The translations under genes and the position numbers were made by a program. Shown here piece by piece: positions 24,451 to 34,286 of a stretch of DNA of 64,000 nt. Every line of letters begins with the position of its first letter. Within the stretch, counting starts at the first letter, position 1. Source of the stretch: Coprinellus micaceus (Eukaryota > Basidiomycota > Agaricomycetes > Agaricales > Psathyrellaceae). The stretch covers positions 3,286,001 to 3,350,000 of the forward strand of contig OX596340.1 in the NCBI GenBank assembly GCA_951394405.1, read 5' to 3'. A model generated the notes under the pieces. That model was not told the DNA's origin and did not search any database. It saw nothing but the letters and a program-made list of their open reading frames with translations.

Positions 24451-24808
24451 TTATGAGCTCCCTTCAGCGGAATTCAGCGCCCTCAGCGCGGCTCGTTTGG
24501 CTTTGATCTTGGAGAGAGCGCTGTTAGCTGGAACTACTCGCGATACGTTAGAGAACGAGGGGAAAATCTGCCGATTCCACCAGCCCATGAGGTCCTTAAC
24601 CTCGTCTTGCTCCTCAGGGTCCTCAAAGAGCTCCAAGATCGAGGCATAGAACGTCTCCGAGTCCGTCTCCGAGTCCGTCCTGCAGAAGACGCTCGCCGAA
24701 GAGAGTGCGAAACGAACCTGATTAACAGAGTTAGCCCGTTGGTACCCCTAGATCCCATCGACCACATACCTGAGTGGCTATATACGCAACGGAAGCCGGA
24801 GTCACGCT
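24451..24808 (-). pseudogene. DUF6698-like gene, C-terminal half (split by a 17.6-kb insertion)
   Basis: Exons 24808-24770 and 24717-24451 on the minus strand, joined by a GT-AG intron. The first ends SVAYIATQ; the second runs VRFALSSASVF, SETFYASILELFEDPEEQDEV, MGWWNRQIFPS and ends NSAEGSS before a stop. This is the C-terminal pattern I associate with DUF6698-like proteins, multicopy and of unknown function in Agaricomycetes. The preceding coding sequence is at 42433-43239. Both halves share GCT at the break and the same strand and order. The family name is from memory. Confidence 0.7.
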
Positions 24809-24829
24809 CATCTACGAAAATCGACGTCC

Positions 24830-25651
24830 CATATGTAGTGTATAAGGCCACGTACCAACGTATATGGGCGTCTCCGAGCCTTGGACGGAGTAAATGTGCA
24901 ATTAGTGCTATATATGCCGGCACGAGCTCGCATGGCCAGACAAGGAAGAGGGATTCCTCGCATCGCGCATATGTAGAACCTACGTAGCTTGTGTTTCCGT
25001 ACGTACCGCATATATGCTTCGTATGTAATACGCCATTGCATACAATGTAGCTAGTTCAACGCAGTAGGGAGAGAGGAAATTAAACGAATGTCAGATCACG
25101 AGCTCTGACATCAGACCGATGAGATCGAGGAAGCAACGTAGATAGCATGAGAAATAGATACGGTTTATTTTCCTCAGAGAAAGGTGATGAGAATAGATCA
25201 AGCGAAACTAGTCTTCGCCGCTCAGGCTGAATCCTAGTTTCGCAGGTTGGGGTGCGGCTTCAGCCGGCGTCGGGTTGCCAGACCGACGGCGAGTCGAGAT
25301 CTCACGATCACGATGACATCGAGCGCTTAAGTCAGCGGGCGCTTAAACGAGACCCATGGAGTGTTCTCCTGGGCCCGGCTCGATGTCCAAGGTGATTCCA
25401 AAGTGAGAATCTTGATGAGACTCGCAGGCTGAAGTCTGAGCGCCACAGACGGGTACACGGAGGAGATATGTTCTCCGACCTCCAGCCAAGCTGGATCCGT
25501 GGTCCGACCCGACCAGAGCGAAGCTCACGCACCAACCACGAGATCCAGCCAAGCTGGACCTCATGGCCCCAACCAGAGCGAGCGATGGAGACTGAATAAA
25601 AGTAAAGTAGACACATCTACGATCTAGCTCTATAGAGTTCTATAAGTTTAG
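24830..25651. other. Left terminal region and 3' flank of the DIRS-like element
   Basis: No gene. The CATATG-rich end runs to about 25060. A 10-bp perfect stem GCGAAACTAG (25202-25211) / CTAGTTTCGC (25234-25243) with a 22-nt loop could form a hairpin. The pair of blocks around AGCCAAGCTGGA (25490 and 25551), each followed by a GACCAGAGCGA- or AACCAGAGCGA-type sequence, is a short tandem duplication. Confidence 0.45.
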
Positions 25652-27295
25652 TCATCTAGACGAGTCATTGTATAGCGAATTCATCGCTTTTGAGACAGAA
25701 TCAATGCGAGACGTATCGTAACACGAGGCAAAGGAATTAACAATAATTTCGGAGACGTTCCTCCAATAAGTAAGAAAAGTGAGGGACTTCCATCTACCTG
25801 TCATTGCCACAACATGAGGGGGGACGCCACCAAGTAGAAGTTCTGTCGAGCCGCCAATGCGGAAGCTATGACCATCCACGGTCATCAGACCGGAGTCCTC
25901 CCATATTCCAGAGCATCTTTCCATGAACGCCGATTTGGCCATCGGGACCCAAGTGCCGTTGTCGTCGAGATAGGAAAACAAATGAGAGTCCGGGGGCGCG
26001 TTCTTGTTGATCGACAAGTGTAGTTGTATTGCACGAGCCAGCGAGCAGCTATCAGGCCCGGCAATGGTGAGAGTCGCACCATTTTCACGGGTCATCTTCG
26101 TCCAAGGTATACGGAAGGTGACAGAGTGAAGGGAACTATCCGAACGGGATGACGTGCCATAGGAAACGGAGGCAGAGGATCTGAGAACATAGCCTTGAGG
26201 AAAAGAGAGAATTGGACAGCAAGTCGAAACATACCTGAGAACATGGATCTTTCCATCAACAATGTTCTCAAATTCCACGGTGAGTTCACCAAGTCGACAA
26301 CAGCCCCAGAAGGCACAGGTTGCGACAGCCCAGACTGCGACGTCAAATGAGGAGCTGAAATTAAGATGCGTTCGTAGCGCGAGCATGTGACCCATAGTGA
26401 CTGGGTTACGGGGCGGTCTCTTGGGAGGTGCCTGCTTGACGACACCCTTCTTCACCTGGATAACGAACCGATCATCACCGTTCCAGGGGGCATTGTTGAT
26501 GACATGCCACTGTCGAATGCCTGACATCCAGTTGTCGATACAGGCTTCAGAGACCGTGCCGGAATGGTGAGCCATGAACGCAGCTAGGAGATAGGCTGAA
26601 GCAGGCATGCGACGATCCTCGGGGATTAAGAGAAGGTCGCAATACTCGGTGAAGCGAAGGAGACCAGCTCTGTAAGCTACTCGGGTCTTCATGGCGAGAG
26701 AGGAAATGAGCGTCTCGTTGATCTTGATGATTGCCTCGAGAGAGAGTTCGTCCAGCATGTCCTCGAGAATACGAAGGGACCATGGGGTAATCCAGTGCGT
26801 CAACCTAAAGTGACCAGCAACGTTCGGGCGAAGAGAGGATGGCTGCCAAGCAGATCCCGAAGAGAGTCTCGGCTTCCGAGCCTTGACCTGACGACCGACC
26901 ATTGGCCTCGTCCTGAGGACGTCCGATACCTCTGCGACAGACAGAGTAGATGGAATGGAAGTGGGAGAAAGGGAAGTGGGAGAAAGGGAAGTGTGTGAGG
27001 AAGAAGAATGAGACGATGAAGAAAGAACTGGGTCAACAGAAGAATGAGACGAAATGAGGGAACTCGAAGAAGACCGAGCATTAGAATGAGGTAATGTAGA
27101 AGTAATTAGAGGATGTGAAAGTGAAGTATTTGGAGAATTCGAGACATGAGACTGGATAGGGAGAGAAGAAAAGGATGGGAGAGTAGAAATAGAAGAAGAA
27201 TGAGGTGAAGAGGTGCGCGGTTGACTCGAGGACGAGCCAGCCTCTCCCCTCGCGGCCATCATAGCCGCATAGCGTTCGTAAGGTGTATTAAACAT
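25652..27295 (-). CDS. DIRS-like element tyrosine recombinase
   Basis: The long Ser-rich N-terminus is followed by a tyrosine recombinase domain. The catalytic signature is visible in order: Arg in GCCRLGEL, His-x-x-Arg in GHSFRIGG, a Trp/Arg position in MTGRWKS and a probable catalytic Tyr in LTYWRNV. Such enzymes integrate circular DNA copies by site-specific recombination in place of an integrase. The ATG (27295-27293) overlaps the TAA of the upstream RT/RNase H frame, suggesting coupled translation; an in-frame upstream extension to 27445 is also open. A 54-nt GT-AG segment within the catalytic domain (after IHVLR) is in frame and could be a short intron. Confidence 0.85.
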   Translation of the reverse strand: MFNTPYERYAAMMAARGEAGSSSSQPRTSSPHSSSISTLPSFSSLPIQSHVSNSPNTSLSHPLITSTLPHSNARSSSSSLISSHSSVDPVLSSSSHSSSSHTSLSPTSLSPTSIPSTLSVAEVSDVLRTRPMVGRQVKARKPRLSSGSAWQPSSLRPNVAGHFRLTHWITPWSLRILEDMLDELSLEAIIKINETLISSLAMKTRVAYRAGLLRFTEYCDLLLIPEDRRMPASAYLLAAFMAHHSGTVSEACIDNWMSGIRQWHVINNAPWNGDDRFVIQVKKGVVKQAPPKRPPRNPVTMGHMLALRTHLNFSSSFDVAVWAVATCAFWGCCRLGELTVEFENIVDGKIHVLRYVSTCCPILSFPQGYVLRSSASVSYGTSSRSDSSLHSVTFRIPWTKMTRENGATLTIAGPDSCSLARAIQLHLSINKNAPPDSHLFSYLDDNGTWVPMAKSAFMERCSGIWEDSGLMTVDGHSFRIGGSTELLLGGVPPHVVAMTGRWKSLTFLTYWRNVSEIIVNSFASCYDTSRIDSVSKAMNSLYNDSSR

Positions 27296-29430
27296 GAGAG
27301 ATAAAAGACCAGAGCTCCTGAGGGAGCGAGATCGGAGGCGACAAGCGACGAGACCCAGGACCCAGTTTTCCGCGCGAAATAGGGTCAGCAGGGTTCTCCT
27401 CCGATTTAATGTACTCGACAAAGAGAGCGATGTGAAGGGAATCAAGAATGGACATGAAACGACGGATGGAATAGTTCACCTGAACATTCCTACTGCGACC
27501 CTTCCAGTAGGCGCCTATAATCCCTTGGTTGTTCGAGAGGACGCGGACATGACAGTCATGGTAGCCGCGCTCCTCAAGCCTAAGGACGAGGAGCTCCAGG
27601 GCAAGGCATTCCAGCCAACCAATGTCCCTCCAAGGGCCCTTCCAGCCATCGTTGACGCGCCAAGCGTCCCAGTCGTCTCCCCATTTGAGACCGATACCCC
27701 AGTCCGTCGAGGCGTCTACGCTGATACCGAGGTCTTGTACCTCGCCATACGATCGAAGAGGGGTAGTGAAGTTCTCGACGCGGAGTGATTCAACCCACCA
27801 GTCCATGGCTTCGAAGACTGAGGTGGCCGGGAAGCGAGTGGTTCCGTCGGGGAGGGGGTTGTATTCGGCAGCGAAGGTCGAAAGAGCAGGGAGATATGAG
27901 CGACCGAGGCGATGGACGAAGGCGATGTGACAAAGGGAACCATGGATTTCTTGAACGTCAAGTTCAGTCACCTCGCCAAATCTGGCTTTCGCACGGAAGA
28001 TCTCCGCCCTATTGAGAAATTTTCTCCGTTTTGCCTCCGTGAGGCTCACAGTGCGAGTGACACAGTCCCAATGCATGCCGACATAATCAAACGCCGAGCC
28101 AAACGGCTGACCTTTCTTGTCGAGGGGGTGGAATGGAATTTTAGTCGAGGCGACGGCAGCCATAACGTCCGACTCGTCGTAAGGGTATGTGAAGGGGTCA
28201 TCAGGTGATCCATCACCAGAGACAGGGTATTGGAAGATGTAGACGTCGTCACTCCACTTGCCGTTGGGGTTGATACGTTCCACCGTCCAGATATGAAGCA
28301 CGACCTGGCTAACTTGTCCAGAATTGCTCTCCGACGGGGTCGCACCGAATGGGCAGCAGTGTTGAAGATATAGCTCGCCCGGACGTCCTTGCATGACGTA
28401 CCAACGCTTGTGCGCAGGGCATATGGGGGTTCGACGATGGAACTTGGAGATGTCGGTCGTCATGACCCGCGTGCCGTCAGGGCAGTTTGCAATCTGCATC
28501 GGACGATATTTCATGAGCATCACATCAATACGACATTGTGAGCTTGGATCAGGGAAGAGGACTCCAAGTCCGGCGCTCCACGCGCATAGGAACGCAATGT
28601 CCAAGTGCCCCAGTGGCAACAGGGCGACAAGCCCAATGCGACAAGCGCAAATAGAGGACTCCACGTCCGGCGCTACACGCGCAAGTAAGGGACTCCACGT
28701 CCGGCGCTGCACGCGCTAAAGATGGGCGCCAAGCCCGGCAAATCGTTTTGCCGATGGCGATAAGCGCCGGTGGGAAAAGAAGGAAAACATGGGAGGGGGA
28801 GGAGTGAAACGGGGATGGGGGATAAGAATGAGGTGTTGAAAAAGGGACTCACCAAGTCGCCTACAACGGCTGCGGGGTCATATGAGGTAGGGAAGTCCTC
28901 CTTATCGGAGAACGAGTTAACGGATGGGGTTTTTCTGTCACCCTTCGACAAGTTGATACACATGCGGAGCTTCATCTCGAAGCTCCCATCCACCTCCTTC
29001 TCATCAATCGAGAGAGGTGAGCACTGAAACAGGCCTCCTACGATGCCCTCCATCTCCTCCACAGTGAAGGGCCCACTCATACGGCCAGCCTCCACTTCTT
29101 CTGCGAAATATTCATCAATGAAGTCGACGTGCTTCATTACCGAGGGATCGTTGGGAAAGATGCGAGTTTCCTTGAGTTCTGGGAAGATTCCCATGGGAAA
29201 CCCTTCACGGAGTTTTTGGGTGAGGTGAGGGTTTTCCTCGGTGAGCTGAGGATGCTTTTGGAACACTGCCTCAAAGGCATCGGCGTCGTAAGGGGTACAT
29301 ATACGGTTGAGGAGTTCGGGACGAGTAGAGACGAGACCTTCAGGAAGAGGGATAGGAAGGAGCTCGTTAGTGATGAGGGAGCGACGGCAGTTAATTGCCT
29401 CGGATGCAGGAGGAAGCTGGGTGCTCGGCG
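27288..29430 (-). CDS. DIRS-like element reverse transcriptase / RNase H
   Basis: The N-terminal RT part (about 29430-28853) leads to DFPTSYDPAAVVGDL. A 359-bp GT-AG intron (28852-28494) joins it in frame to IANCPDGTRVMTTDISKFHRRTP. RT features typical of DIRS elements are DISKFHR, PICPAHKRWYV, CPFGATPS and a KWSDDV motif in place of YVDD. RNase H follows with SVDASTDWGIGLKW, LECLALELL and VLSNNQGIIGAYWKG. The frame begins where gag ends (29391), so expression probably needs frameshifting or reinitiation. It ends SFISHV and a TAA that overlaps the recombinase ATG. The intron position is my inference from phase and motif continuity. Confidence 0.75.
28494..28852 (-). repeat. RT intron carrying three copies of a GC-rich word
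   Basis: Proposed intron of the RT frame. It holds three near-copies of GACTCCACGTCCGGCGCT followed by NCACGCGC (about 28559, 28649, 28687 on the plus strand). Confidence 0.5.
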
Positions 29431-30733
29431 CCACAGAGGGAGCAAATGTGCTCGGCACTGTTGTGCTCCCCACACCTCCTCGTGGCTTCGCCACGTGCAT
29501 TCCACGAGGGGCAGACTGGCCTATTGTTAGAGATGAGTGTGAGACGCCCATCTTTGAATCTGGAGGCAACGGGTCTGTTAGCCGTGGTGACCTTGGCATT
29601 GTAGGCTTGCATGCGATGATTGGTGCGCCAGCAGATGAGACAGTTAACCTGTCTGGTTGGCGCTTGGCCTTGCTGGTGCCTACCACCGGTCCGAAAGGAC
29701 TGACCCATGCCACCCGAAGTGCGGGGATAGGGGGCTGAACCGAAACCAGAAGCCGAACCGGAAGAACCATTGCCGTAGCGATCGGAGCGGGCGCTAAAGG
29801 AGGAATAGGTGCTCTGTTGGGGCACGAGGCTAGCTCGATGCTTGTTGTATGCGTCGCGATGTGTGACATAGTACTTGCCCCACTGGACCTGAGGGTCAAA
29901 GTAGAAGGGGCAGGCGTTGTAAGAGAGCCTCTCCGTGATGTCAAAGAATAAAATGTAGTCCCAGTCAGCTCCGGACGCCAGAGCGAGACTTTGGACGTTC
30001 TCGAAGTGAAGAGTGAGGAAATTGAATCGGTCGGAGTGATCATCGACCCTCTCGACCCAAGGGAGCATGATATCTTTGCACGACATCCACTCAGCGAGAG
30101 TGAGAGACGATTCCTGGCGAAGGCGTGAATCGGAGGCGTTCACGATCATCACCTTTTTCGGCGCGCCAGAGGTCACGTCGAAAAGGTTCGCCTTGTAGGT
30201 GAGGAAGCTGGAGATGTCTGAAGAGAGCTTCACGACATTCTCCTGGAGAAAGAGAGAAATAGCGAGGTGACAGCCTGCGTTGCTGATCATGTCAACCTCC
30301 AGGGGAGGTGGGAGAATGTGAGACTGCCCGACAGCGAGAGTCACCGGGGCCTTATACTGCGGGCGGAACTTTTTCGCCATAACTGACGCAGGGTCAGCAT
30401 GCGAACCCGCCGGACTCTTATACTGGTTGAGAGCACCCATACGCTCTGCAATCTCCAGCATACGAATGGCCTCCGCAGTTCTGGGGGAAGGAGGTGGTGG
30501 AGGTGGCGGCGGCGGCGGCGATTTCTCGCCCCCGCCTCTATCAGTAATCTCGGAGATGTCGATGAGAGACTCATCGTCGCTGTTATCGCCGTGATCTCCC
30601 TTGAACTTGGCGATGTTCACGTTCTCGGCGAGGAGCTGCTTGAGCATCTTGCGCTTCTCGTTGCGTTTGTCGATCTTGCGGTTTTCTTCAATCTTCTCCT
30701 GGGCGGTCATCTTGTCGATGACCTCTTTGGCGG
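29391..30733 (-). CDS. DIRS-like element gag-like protein (main part; first codons are at 41099-41121)
   Basis: Charged coiled-coil-like N-terminus (MTAQEKIEENRK, IDKRNEKRKM), an acidic stretch, a polyproline run, a globular central part and a C-terminal Cys/His-rich region (CLICWRTNH, CSLCGAEHPASSC) consistent with nucleic-acid binding. The reading frame continues upstream to 30733 (AKEVIDKM), where the Gypsy 5' LTR interrupts it. The remaining N-terminal codons (MPAPRKP) lie beyond the Gypsy element at 41121-41099. The frame was therefore broken by the Gypsy insertion. An internal ATG at 30710 could still give a nearly full-length product. Confidence 0.75.
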
Positions 30734-31597
30734 TGTGGTAGGGATGCTCGGCACACCCAGGAAACCCAAGCGCCCGCGTGACGTCACCTGACGCCGCGAC
30801 CGTATGCGGTTACATCACGGCGCGCTTCTCTTACCTCGACCCCGACCTTCCGCCAGCTCATCAAGACGACGACAACCCCCACGGCGGGAATTGCACGTTC
30901 GAAGGAGGATTGCTGGATGGGATCGGGATGCAGATGCGCAGGTGCGCCGGTGGAGTCGAGGCACGGTTCGTTTTCACGCGTTTTTCTTTATCACCCCTAT
31001 TCTTTCTTTTATTCGCCGATGAGTGCACCCGACGCCAAGTCGACAACGCCGAGCACAACCCCTCCCTCCACCGCAGCTCGAGCTGTCCAGAGCATGGGCC
31101 ACTCTAAGAGGTCGATGACGACGACTTCCAGCTCTGATGCGCGGTGCAGAGGACGTCAGGGAGTAAGGTTGTGTTTCAGTAGAGTCAACGAGGTCGAGGG
31201 CCAGCTCTGAAGCCTCATAGCAACGTATTTCAAATTTCTATTCTTATCTTCCATTTTATGTTCCTGACCATGGGGAGCCCGACGCACGAGCACGCGTAGA
31301 CAGGCTCCGATATATCATCCTTGCGATTATGGACTCTCCTCTCCTGTATCTCCCTATCCCTTGGTACCTACCATCTACCTACCTTGTCTCTTCCCCAAGT
31401 CTGAGCCTGAGCCTGAGCCGAGCCGAGCCGAACATACGCCCTCAACGAGCCGCGGACCAAGTCTGGTACGCATATTATTCTATCTGTCCTACTGAATACA
31501 GGTCGACAGGATCCATACCCCATACCCTCCTACTATCGTCGTTTTGACGACCTAGGAACCTCCTAGTTTCTGCGGCCAAGAACTCGTTTCTTCCACA
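30734..31597 (+). repeat. Gypsy 5' LTR
   Basis: 864 bp, from TGTGGTAGGG to CTTCCACA. Near-identical to 40235-41098. Substitutions seen: C/T near 30773, T/C near 30888 and A/G near 31302. It carries a tandem GAGCCT/GAGCC tract near 31400-31428. Confidence 0.95.
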
Positions 31598-31748
31598 GTG
31601 GTGACCACCGCAGGGGAATAGGTTTTCCGTTCGAAAACGACTACTCTCCCCTATCTCGCTAAGTGTTTTCTCTCTCTGTTTTTCACCTTTTCGTCTCTAT
31701 CTCCTTCTCAAATCTTTCCTCTTTTCCATTTCTCACTTTATTCGCATC

Positions 31749-33098
31749 ATGACCGGCCCAGCAAGTACGTTGGGAGCGAGCGGCGGGGCGGAAGCCAATG
31801 TCCCTCCACTCGGTCATTATCTTACCCCTATTATTCCTATGCCCATTTCCGGTACGGCGAATGCGCCGACTTTCGATGGGAAGAATGTTACGCAATTTCT
31901 CAAGATTCTTCAGCAGCATGGTCGGAATGCCCAGTTAGAGGACGACGACCTGCTCTCGTATATCATCCCTTATTGCACTGACGACGTTCAGAATGTTCTC
32001 AGGTACTCGGACGAGATCGAAGGCAGCACGGCAACTTGGAAGACTGCGTCCGAGTTTCTCGTCGAGCTCTATGGCGCCGAAGATAAGACGATCCCCAAGA
32101 AGCACGAATTCGACGTTTTCATTGCCCAAGGTCGCACTCGCAAGGACTTCAAGACTCGAGTCGAGCTGGATCGCTACCACCGCCAATTCCGTGCTCTCTC
32201 CGGTCCTCTTCGACACACGAAAAAGCTCACCGAGAATGAGGTCAACCTGAAGTTCTTCGAAGGTTTACCCAACGGACTCCGCCAGTACTATGTCCAAAAT
32301 GCGGTCGAAGCACATCAGACGACTGATAGCGCCGCCTCGATATCCGAAGTCATCAAAATTGTGTCGAATCTCTACAACCCGAACCGCATCGAATGGTACA
32401 CGCTCGCCGAGAGAGGGGTGAAGGAGGAGGATACAGATACGGATAACGAGTCGAGCGGGAGTGCGAATATAGCGCCGTTATTCACGAACCTCCCTTCAGC
32501 TCAGGTGAGCGACCCTACGAATGTGGCAGGTACTAACGCGCCTTCCTCGAAGGATAAAACAATCGAAGATCTCTCCCACCAACTTCAGCAACTGTCTCTT
32601 AATCAAGCTCAGCTTCAGCAGCTCCTCAGTAGTGTCCTCACGGCGAATCCTGCTACGTCCAATCCCATACGATCAGGAAACCAGGTATGCTTCATCTGCG
32701 GAAAGACAGGGACTCATCGTCTTCACCCTAGGTACTGCCCCGAGACAGCGCTTTTGCTCAGCGAGCAACTCATCAAGTTCGATATCGAGCAAAATCGATT
32801 CGTGTTGCCCAACGGCGATAATCTCCCCCAAGTACCTTTTTCGGACGGAGGAGTAGCCAAGTACCTGAGGGATAACCGAGCCAGGATCCTCGCCCTAGCC
32901 GCAAATCGAGACGTTCCCCCTCACATCACGGCTAAGACCTCAACCGTCTCTCTCATGCTCGGATCTGACCATGTTTTTCAAGGTGACGTCTTCGCCCTTG
33001 CCGCCAACGAGCTCGACGACGACATCCAGACATACGAGGACTACACCTTCGGACATTTCGACAGCCATCTGGCATCCGGTGACTCGATCGGGGCGTGA
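31749..33098 (+). CDS. Gypsy gag
   Basis: About 449 codons, starting at the first ATG after the 5' LTR leader. It has a retrotransposon gag-like helical region (FDGKNVTQFL, IIPYCTDDVQNVL, TWKTASEFLVELYG) and a later single Cys/His cluster (CFICGKTGTH, HPRYC) resembling a degenerate zinc knuckle. The next frame (+1 relative to gag) opens at 32971 and overlaps by 128 nt, the usual arrangement for frameshift expression of pol. Confidence 0.85.
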   Translation: MTGPASTLGASGGAEANVPPLGHYLTPIIPMPISGTANAPTFDGKNVTQFLKILQQHGRNAQLEDDDLLSYIIPYCTDDVQNVLRYSDEIEGSTATWKTASEFLVELYGAEDKTIPKKHEFDVFIAQGRTRKDFKTRVELDRYHRQFRALSGPLRHTKKLTENEVNLKFFEGLPNGLRQYYVQNAVEAHQTTDSAASISEVIKIVSNLYNPNRIEWYTLAERGVKEEDTDTDNESSGSANIAPLFTNLPSAQVSDPTNVAGTNAPSSKDKTIEDLSHQLQQLSLNQAQLQQLLSSVLTANPATSNPIRSGNQVCFICGKTGTHRLHPRYCPETALLLSEQLIKFDIEQNRFVLPNGDNLPQVPFSDGGVAKYLRDNRARILALAANRDVPPHITAKTSTVSLMLGSDHVFQGDVFALAANELDDDIQTYEDYTFGHFDSHLASGDSIGA

Positions 33099-34263
33099 CA
33101 CCTTGTCTCGCCACAACCCGATCCAACGCCCAAGCACGAAACCGAAGTCGAACGAGCCGAACGAACCCCGGAGAACTCAAGGAGCCCCCCAAGGTCAGCA
33201 GGGTGCAACGCCGAAGACACCGACCCCAGCATCAACGAACCCCACTACTCCAAACTTGACGAACCAGCAGCGTACGCCGGCCGCCACGACGATTCCACCT
33301 CCACACCCGATGAACACCCGGGAAGGCTACAAGGACTATCAACGCACAAAGAAGGATCAAGACGTCGAAATGAAGGACTCAAAGGACGACTCACGCCAAC
33401 GTTATCACTTCACGAGCGACATTCAAGACCAAGTATCCCTTCAAGCTGTCGAGAAGAAGATCATGGATACCTTGGTGACCGTTCCTTTGCGCGACATCAT
33501 AGGTGTCTCACCCCCTTTACAGAAGCGCTTTACCGACGTGACGAAGACCCGCCGTGAATATATAACCAAGTCGGGTGAGTACGAGCTGTATACGCCCGAA
33601 GCGGAAAAGCTACTCGCAGATTCTAGGGATCCTCAGCATATCGAACCAAGCCAAGTCCTCGAGGTGAATGACGACATCGACAAGCTCAACTCCTTCCTCA
33701 TTCGATACTCGAACGCCGTACACTTCAAGCCCACCAAGAAGTATGCGATGACCACTGGGGTCTTCAAGGCTCAGCTCGGAGGGACGACTGCCATATGCCT
33801 CGTTGACTGTGGTTCGGAATTGAACATCTTTCCCGAGAGGATGTTGGAAAGGACGGGTCTCGCCCTCGACTTAGAGGGATCACGGTGGTCGTTGAAGGGC
33901 GTGAACGGCGGACCAGTTGCGTTGTGAGGCGTGTGTAAGGATGTACCTCTTGTTATTGGTGGTCATAACTTCGACCACCATTTCTTCGTGACCCGAGAAG
34001 ATATGGAGTCGCACGACTGTATCTTAGGCCAGCCGTGGATCCAATGGTTCGCTGCTCGGATCGACTACCACCGCTCCGGAGCCATGAAGATGCTCTTATG
34101 GAAGGATGGTGATCGGTGCGTCCCTCCCACTCTTTCCCTTTCACTGACAAAGGCAGATGATCCACGGAACGTCGATAACCTTGGCCCTGCGCCTCCTCGC
34201 CCTCCTAAGGACACCAACCAGGTGCGTTCCGCCTACGTTGAAGATGCTGATTCGGATTTTTAG
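32971..34263 (+). pseudogene. Gypsy pol, protease part (one in-frame TGA)
   Basis: A Pro/Thr-rich lead-in is followed by an aspartic protease-like site VDCGSELNIF near 33806. The frame meets TGA at 33925-33927 and then continues in the same frame with retropepsin-like sequence (PLVIGGHNF, CILGQPWIQ) to a TAG at 34263. The stop could be a C-to-T mutation of CGA or a readthrough site. Confidence 0.75.
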
Positions 34264-34286
34264 ACGGGGACACGCCCCGGCCTACG

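Noticed and set aside
24808..25041. Minus-strand 77-codon frame near the DUF6698-like half
   Set aside because: Lies in the CATATG-rich terminus beyond the exon break. No continuity with the gene.
27294..27788. Plus-strand frame of 164 codons opposite the RNase H
   Set aside because: Antisense shadow of the DIRS-like RT/RNase H coding sequence.
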